Below are positions 59,633 through 64,000 of a DNA stretch of 64,000 bases, piece by piece. The notes under the pieces were generated by a model. That model searched no databases and had not been told where the DNA came from. It saw only the letters and a list, made by a program, of their open reading frames with translations. This stretch comes from Roseofilum casamattae BLCC-M143 (GTDB taxonomy: Bacteria > Cyanobacteriota > Cyanobacteriia > Cyanobacteriales > Desertifilaceae): positions 19,690 through 83,689 of the forward strand of contig NZ_JAQOSQ010000018.1 of assembly GCF_030068455.1 (NCBI RefSeq), written 5' to 3'. Each line of letters begins with the position of its first letter. Positions within the stretch are counted from its first letter, which is position 1. A program made the position numbers and the translations under genes.

Positions 59633-61372
59633 GTGCAACCCGTTGATTTTACGACTCTTATAGCAATTAGTTGCGATTTGCGTCGCAACTGGTTGCCAGC
59701 TCGCTTGGAAAAGGTTTTCCAACGCGATCGCCATACTCTGTCTTTGGCTCTGCGCACGTTTCAGGGTCGGGGGTGGTTGACGCTCTGTTGGCATCCGCAA
59801 GCGGCTCATTTATGTTTGGGAACTCCGCCACCCAAAGGTCAGGATACGTTTACATTTAGCGACCAGTTGCGCCATCAACTCAATGGTTTGGCTCTGGTGG
59901 GGATTGAACCTATTGCGCCGTGGGAGAGAGCTGTGGATTTGCAGTTTTCGCAGCGACCGGGAGATCCGATTCGGTGGCATTTAATTGCCGAGATTATGGG
60001 AAAATACAGTAATGTAATTCTGGTGAATCAGCACAATGCGATCGTGACGGCGGCGCATCAGGTGAACGAGCAGAAGTCTAGCGTTCGTCCGATTTTGACG
60101 GGACAACCCTATCGGTCTCCGCCTCCGCTGACCAATCGGATACCGAGTTTGCAAGAGTCTTTGGCTGGGTTTCGCGATCGCGTGGGTTTAATTCCCGGAG
60201 CGCTGAAACGACAGTTACTGAGCAGCTATCGCGGCTTGAGTCCGAGTTTAATTGAGTCGTTGCTTTCCGGCACGGGAATGACATCGGACCAATCCACGGA
60301 AAGTTTGAGCGATCGCGATTGGCAGGTATTATTCGATCGGTGGCAATATTGGTTACAAGCTTTGGAGAAGGAGGAGTTTGCTCCGGGATGGAATCAGAGG
60401 GGATATGCGGTGATGCCTTGGGACTGCGAGCGTCCGGTGGAGTCCGTGCAATTGCTGGTGGATGAGTATTATCGGGGACGTCTCGATCGCCAGAGATTCG
60501 GGCAACTGCACCATCAATTATTGCAAAAGGTGCGATCGCATTTAGGCAAGCTCCATCAAAAGGTACTGTTATTTCAAGAAAAGTTAGATCGCTCGGAAGA
60601 TGCCGACCGCTACCGGTATTTAGCCGATTTAATGATGGCTCATTTGCACCTGTGGAAACCGGGGATGCAGCAGATCGAGCTATCGGATTTTGAGACGGGA
60701 GTCCCGGTGAGTATTCCCTTGCATCCGGAAAAGAATGGGGTGCAGAACGCGCAAGTCTTGTATAAAAAACATCAAAAATTGCGGCGATCGCAACAAGCCG
60801 TGCAACCGTTGCTCGATGGAGTGCGCGTGGAGAAACGCTATTTAGAGCAGGTGGAAGCCTCGCTGCTGCAACTGAGTCAGTATGGCGATGCGGAAGATTT
60901 ACCGGCCCTGGAGGAGATCCGAGACGAACTCATCCAACAGAAGTATTTAGAGTCTCCCCAAGGCTATCAACAACAAAAGCAAGATTCCCAACCCCATCAG
61001 TTTCAAACCCCGAGTGGGTTTGAAGTACTCGTCGGCCGCAATAACCGGCAAAATGACCGCTTGACCTTTCGCTTGGCTGGAAATTACGATCTGTGGTTTC
61101 ATACTCAAGAGATTCCTGGAAGCCACGTGCTCTTGCGCGTTTCGCCAGGAGAGGTTCCCGACTCCGAAGATCTCCAGTTTGCTGCAAATCTTGCCGCTCG
61201 CTACAGTCAAGGACGACAGAGCAAGATGGTTCCCGTTATTTACACCGAGCCAAAGTCGGTGTATAAACCTAAAGGAGCGAAACCGGGAATGGTGGTTTAC
61301 AAGCACGAGCGGATTTTGTGGGGAGAACCACAAGCAGCGGCGATCGTCTGCGATCGCGATCTCCCATTATAA
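59633..61372 (+). CDS. rqcH: NFACT family protein, RqcH/Rqc2 homologue
   Basis: A 579-residue protein starting at GTG 59633. It has the NFACT-N domain (LRRNWLPARLEKVFQRDRH, with IEPIAPWERAVDLQF), a long coiled-coil middle (VRSHLGKLHQKVLLFQEKL), and the NFACT-R domain (GFEVLVGRNNRQNDRL, YDLWFHTQEIPGSHV and VYKPKGAKPGMVVYKHE). RqcH binds obstructed 50S subunits and recruits tRNA-Ala to add alanine tails to stalled chains. At the position of the Asp-Arg pair of B. subtilis RqcH this protein has Glu-Arg (PWERAV), which appears to be usual in cyanobacteria. Older annotations call the family fibronectin-binding protein A. Confidence 0.9.
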   Translation: MQPVDFTTLIAISCDLRRNWLPARLEKVFQRDRHTLSLALRTFQGRGWLTLCWHPQAAHLCLGTPPPKGQDTFTFSDQLRHQLNGLALVGIEPIAPWERAVDLQFSQRPGDPIRWHLIAEIMGKYSNVILVNQHNAIVTAAHQVNEQKSSVRPILTGQPYRSPPPLTNRIPSLQESLAGFRDRVGLIPGALKRQLLSSYRGLSPSLIESLLSGTGMTSDQSTESLSDRDWQVLFDRWQYWLQALEKEEFAPGWNQRGYAVMPWDCERPVESVQLLVDEYYRGRLDRQRFGQLHHQLLQKVRSHLGKLHQKVLLFQEKLDRSEDADRYRYLADLMMAHLHLWKPGMQQIELSDFETGVPVSIPLHPEKNGVQNAQVLYKKHQKLRRSQQAVQPLLDGVRVEKRYLEQVEASLLQLSQYGDAEDLPALEEIRDELIQQKYLESPQGYQQQKQDSQPHQFQTPSGFEVLVGRNNRQNDRLTFRLAGNYDLWFHTQEIPGSHVLLRVSPGEVPDSEDLQFAANLAARYSQGRQSKMVPVIYTEPKSVYKPKGAKPGMVVYKHERILWGEPQAAAIVCDRDLPL

Positions 61373-61410
61373 ATAGTTATGCAAAAGGCGATGTCCAGTG
61401 TGAACTTTTA

Positions 61411-61439
61411 TTAACAATTCTCCCATTTTCTGTTACAAT
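61411..61439 (+). promoter_or_regulatory. Strong promoter of a candidate small RNA
   Basis: TTAACA (61411-61416), a 17-base spacer and TACAAT (61434-61439) with TG one base before it make a near-consensus sigma-70-type promoter, just after the stop of rqcH. It predicts transcription from about 61446. Confidence 0.65.
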
Positions 61440-61445
61440 TCGTTG

Positions 61446-61566
61446 TAGAGAGACAAAAGAGATAAATCCTCCTGGTGTTTTGGGAACGCGCAGCTAGGAT
61501 TTTTCGGAAACGACAATTGATTATCAACGTACAGCCAGCTAGACTCTAGTTGGTTGTTTTCTCTTT
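61446..61566 (+). ncRNA. Candidate small non-coding RNA of about 120 nt
   Basis: The region is bounded by the promoter at 61411-61439 and a Rho-independent terminator: stem CCAGCTA (61535-61541) with TAGTTGG (61547-61553), then a T-rich run (61554-61566). An internal stem AAATCCT (61464-61470) with AGGATTT (61496-61502) adds structure. No open frame of note lies inside. The next genes have their own promoter (61578-61606). It matches no RNA family that I can recall (it is not clearly Yfr1, Yfr2, 6S or tmRNA). It could instead be an attenuated leader. Confidence 0.5.
61535..61566 (+). terminator. Rho-independent terminator of the candidate small RNA
   Basis: A 7-bp stem (CCAGCTA/TAGTTGG, one G-T pair) with a 5-base loop is followed by TTGTTTTCTCTTT. 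Confidence 0.6.
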
Positions 61567-61577
61567 GGCGATCGTTA

Positions 61578-61606
61578 CTGACATAACTCAGTTACCCAGT
61601 TATAAT
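61578..61606 (+). promoter_or_regulatory. Promoter of the second toxin-antitoxin operon
   Basis: CTGACA (61578-61583), a 17-base spacer and TATAAT (61601-61606) lie 29 bases before the antitoxin start at 61635. Confidence 0.65.
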
Positions 61607-61634
61607 TACAGAATCAACATCTATCTCGAGAGCG

Positions 61635-61862
61635 ATGAACAAATCAGATCGACACTCTGGTTTCCAAGATTTGATTGAGAAAGTAGAAACCTTTTCTCTT
61701 GAAGATCGAGAAATCTTAATCGATATCTTGCAAAAGCGAATATCCGAACAAAAACGATTGCAACTCGCTCGAGAAGTAGCAGAAGTGAGGGAAGACTATC
61801 GAAATGGGAAAGTCTTTTTTGGTACAGTTGATGATTTTTTAGAACAATTGGATAATGAGTGA
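61635..61862 (+). CDS. Predicted antitoxin of a type II toxin-antitoxin pair
   Basis: A 75-residue helical protein (MNKSDRHSGFQDLIEKVETF, then LSLEDREIL-like and KRISEQKRLQLAREVAEVRE). It resembles small cyanobacterial antitoxins that precede RelE/YafQ toxins, with a C-terminal segment (FFGTVDDFLEQLDNE) likely to bind the toxin. Its stop codon TGA shares one base with the toxin's ATG, so the two are translationally coupled. No classical DNA-binding motif is evident. Confidence 0.75.
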   Translation: MNKSDRHSGFQDLIEKVETFSLEDREILIDILQKRISEQKRLQLAREVAEVREDYRNGKVFFGTVDDFLEQLDNE

Positions 61863-62164
61863 TGAAGTTAGCATGGAGTGCTAAGTCTCTGCGTTCTTTT
61901 AAGCGTCTCACTCGTAGAAATCCCGAACTACATTCATTAATTGAAGCAACATTACGACAGTTAGTAGACGATCCGTTTAATCCTAGCTTGCGCACGCATA
62001 AGCTTAAGGGGGCGTTTGCCGGATGCTGGGCTTGTTCAATTGATTATAGTTACCGAATTATATTTGAGTTTGTTTCAGTAAGTGCAGAAGCACAAGAGTC
62101 AGAAGATGAAGAAGAAGAGACAATTTTCTTATTGAATATGGGAACTCATGATGAAGTTTATTAG
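61862..62164 (+). CDS. RelE/YafQ family mRNA interferase toxin
   Basis: A 100-residue protein from the ATG at 61862 (MKLAWSAKSLRSFKRLTRRN), overlapping the antitoxin stop as TGATG. The YafQ/RelE fold is indicated by LVDDPFNPSLRTHKLKG, CWACSIDYSYRIIFEF and FLLNMGTHDEVY, where the family keeps basic and His/Tyr catalytic residues. It should cleave mRNA, probably at the ribosome, when released from its antitoxin. An insert of acidic residues (EAQESEDEEEE) interrupts the last strands and is unusual for the family. Confidence 0.9.
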   Translation: MKLAWSAKSLRSFKRLTRRNPELHSLIEATLRQLVDDPFNPSLRTHKLKGAFAGCWACSIDYSYRIIFEFVSVSAEAQESEDEEEETIFLLNMGTHDEVY

Positions 62165-62210
62165 AGCGATCGCCTTCTTGCTAAACGAAAGGCGATCGCC
62201 CACCACACCA

Positions 62211-63491
62211 TTACGCGCCTTTCCGTTTCCGAGTTACAAGTTTCCCTAAACCAACCATACCCAGCAGCGCTAAACCTCCTAGAGCAGCAGGTTCGGGAAC
62301 CACTTCGGTTTGAAACCCATATTGAGCAACAGCGCCACTAACATCAGTTACTGTCACTGTCGAGTTATAAATACCCTTTTTGCCATAATTCCAATGGATG
62401 GGGCCTTCTGCACCTTCATAGTCGGTTTGTCCATCTCCATTGAAGTCCCAGGAAAATCTTAAACCATCAAGGGTTTCCCAATCATGAGCTAAGGCATAAA
62501 AATCAAAAAAGTCTCCTCGTCTCACGACAGGTGCCGATCCAATCCTTAGAAATTGAGGCTGGGTGTTGATATTAGAAAACTTAAAAGTATGATCGTCGAA
62601 ATCAAAATCTCCACCACCAAATAGATCTTCAAAGCCAACCCGTACTACTCCCGGACTGAGGTAACTGACTCTCGCATGAGAAATACCATCTGGATTATTA
62701 CTTGGAGCACCTGTATAATACCAATACCCCGTGTTGTAAACTTGCAGTCCAAATTTTAGCTCTTGTCCTGCTGGGATAGGGCCGAGGTTAACCACTGCAC
62801 CAGTATGTTGATTGCTCGCGATAGAGTGTTGTGAAGGCGACATCAACCACAAAGCACTGGTAAATCCTGAGTCCGATCCCAGAACCTGGATAATCAGATC
62901 GTCTCCACTAGAATAGAGGGGTGTCCCTATACCTGGAGCAACAGGAGAACGTTCCAGCAGGGTGACGGGTTTAGTCGGCCGATAAGCTCGCAGACTTGGC
63001 ACAAAGTTATCTTCAGTGATGGTATCGACTGGTAAGGTTTTGAGAAAATTAATCAGGCTTTTATCTCCAACTCGATTAGAGATCAATCGAGAGCCAATCT
63101 TCCAATCATTTTCATCAAGATTGCCTAAGATAACTTGCAACAACTTCTGTTCTCTTAAATCCACAGGAGAGTTTGGATCCGTAGGAATGGGACGATTCAA
63201 CTGCTGTTGAAAATCATTCAAAAAATCTTCAAACTCTAGATCTCGCTCGTCGTAATACGATCTAATTTCACGATTCTGATAGATTGGGAAATATAAAATC
63301 CCTTTTAACTCATAAGATAATTGTCCAGTTTGAGCAAACTCTTCGAGTTCGGCAATATCAATTCGCTCCGATCGATTAGGCCTAAGTTCGACTTCAATGG
63401 TGTTGGCAGCGATCGCAGGCATACCGATATTCAAAATAGAGATAGCGCCAGCCAACGAGAATGCTTTCAGGCAGTTGTGTAGAATAGACAT
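62211..63491 (-). CDS. PEP-CTERM surface protein with DUF4114 and PKD-like domains
   Basis: A 426-residue protein from the ATG at 63491, which has GGAGAGGA upstream; a longer frame to 63530 is less likely. The signal peptide ends near MPAIAANT. Residues about 150-310 include a DUF4114 domain ending VGFEDLFGGGDFDFDDHTF, with several Asp that could bind calcium. A PKD-like domain follows (GLRFSWDFNGDGQTDYEG and GKKGIYNSTVTVTDVSG). The C-terminus is the PEP-CTERM signal VVPEPAALGGLALLGMVGL with the basic tail TRKRKGA. It should be a cyanoexosortase substrate displayed on the cell surface. Confidence 0.88.
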   Translation of the reverse strand: MSILHNCLKAFSLAGAISILNIGMPAIAANTIEVELRPNRSERIDIAELEEFAQTGQLSYELKGILYFPIYQNREIRSYYDERDLEFEDFLNDFQQQLNRPIPTDPNSPVDLREQKLLQVILGNLDENDWKIGSRLISNRVGDKSLINFLKTLPVDTITEDNFVPSLRAYRPTKPVTLLERSPVAPGIGTPLYSSGDDLIIQVLGSDSGFTSALWLMSPSQHSIASNQHTGAVVNLGPIPAGQELKFGLQVYNTGYWYYTGAPSNNPDGISHARVSYLSPGVVRVGFEDLFGGGDFDFDDHTFKFSNINTQPQFLRIGSAPVVRRGDFFDFYALAHDWETLDGLRFSWDFNGDGQTDYEGAEGPIHWNYGKKGIYNSTVTVTDVSGAVAQYGFQTEVVPEPAALGGLALLGMVGLGKLVTRKRKGA

Positions 63492-64000
63492 GAGTATTCT
63501 TCCTCTCCAGAGTAGATGTGCGGTGTACAAACATGGAGAAGAGCGATACTGCGATCGCCCCCTCTATAAGTTAGTCAGTGTTTAGAGGGGGTATTTTATG
63601 CAAGATGACAAATTTCGTAACAAAACTCGATCGTTGTTTGTAGCCCACATTCCGCACGACAAAATGTAGTATAGAAAATGAGACCAAGTGCAGGGAATAT
63701 TTTCCCGGAAAAAAATTGGAGAATCAGGAGAAATCATCGGAAAATAGAGGCAATTTTATGGCTCAAAGTCCAGTCAGTGTCTAGAATATCCGGTGAAACG
63801 TAATTGAGGAGGAAAAATGTCCATCACCCGATGTTTGGTAGTGAAAAAATGCTACCATGAGGATAATAATTCAATCGTAATGAAGGTCAGACCATTTCAT
63901 CGGGTAAATAATATCTTTGACTCGAAGCGGGAAAAAATTTGAGTAGATGTAAACGTTCCTCAGTCAGATTAGAAACCTGTGTCTCTCCCGATTGAAAGAA
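63492..64000. promoter_or_regulatory. Upstream region of the PEP-CTERM gene
   Basis: About 510 bases with no supported gene to the window edge. A 9-bp inverted repeat CCCCCTCTA/TAGAGGGGG lies at 63558-63591, followed on the plus strand by TATTTTAT; it is either a terminator for plus-strand transcription or part of the leader of the minus-strand gene. The rest is AT-rich with no HIP1 site. Confidence 0.4.

Overview
The window is chromosomal DNA from a cyanobacterium. The evidence is the dense scatter of HIP1 octamers (GCGATCGC), the cyanobacterial gene content (GUN4 domain, cyanoexosortase-associated proteins, PEP-CTERM surface proteins, Uma2 nucleases, an NFACT/RqcH protein of cyanobacterial type) and giant multidomain Ser/Thr kinases typical of filamentous, large-genome cyanobacteria. 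I cannot name the species. No rRNA, tRNA or CRISPR array was recognised.

Layout. (1) 1-17.3 kb: a tandem array, all on the minus strand, of four paralogous signalling giants of about 1,760-1,777 aa (the first cut by the window edge). Each joins a Ser/Thr kinase domain, an AAA-type ATPase, a long helical region, a GAF domain and a SpoIIE/RsbU-type PP2C phosphatase. A short relic of a fifth copy sits at 17.4 kb. One copy has lost its catalytic-loop Asp. (2) 17.5-30.3 kb: mostly housekeeping and accessory genes: a hydroxyacid dehydrogenase, a DUF3754 membrane protein, an orphan ABC ATPase, an HpsJ-like/cyanoexosortase A-associated pair, an Ada-like regulator/alkyltransferase, two sulfotransferases, a GT-B-like protein, a DUF255 thioredoxin-fold protein and several hypotheticals, with two families of MITE-like repeats. 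(3) 30-38 kb: a DNA phosphorothioation-associated methyltransferase with a duplicated flanking domain, two Uma2 nucleases, a GUN4 protein fused to an IS607-type helix-turn-helix, moeA and malic enzyme. (4) 38-46.7 kb: a PEP-CTERM protein, a clan CD (C25-like) peptidase, a dihydrouridine synthase, an orphan MNT nucleotidyltransferase, an HTH protein preceded by 11-bp tandem repeats, a RelE/Phd toxin-antitoxin pair and a phosphohexomutase. (5) 46.8-57.8 kb: the most unusual region. Two proteins share the same ~210-residue N-terminal leader, rich in VIQPK/VQR motifs like those of cargo proteins of extracellular contractile injection systems (eCIS), but carry different C-termini (one a GFSRGA serine hydrolase). 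They flank a MidA-like methyltransferase-TPR protein and face an eCIS-type AAA+ ATPase. An Hsp70/actin-like ATPase and a long acidic coiled-coil protein follow. (6) 58-64 kb: a Crp/Fnr regulator, a GSP-like membrane protein, RqcH, a candidate small RNA with its own promoter and terminator, a second toxin-antitoxin pair and a DUF4114-PKD-PEP-CTERM protein.

How the genes may work together. The kinase/phosphatase array probably gives several parallel partner-switching-type signalling inputs. The cyanoexosortase accessory pair, the two PEP-CTERM proteins, the sulfotransferases and the GT-like protein all point to an elaborate sulfated, protein-decorated cell surface, although the exosortase itself is not in the window. 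The eCIS-like leader pair plus AAA+ ATPase looks like a cargo island separate from any structural injection-system genes.
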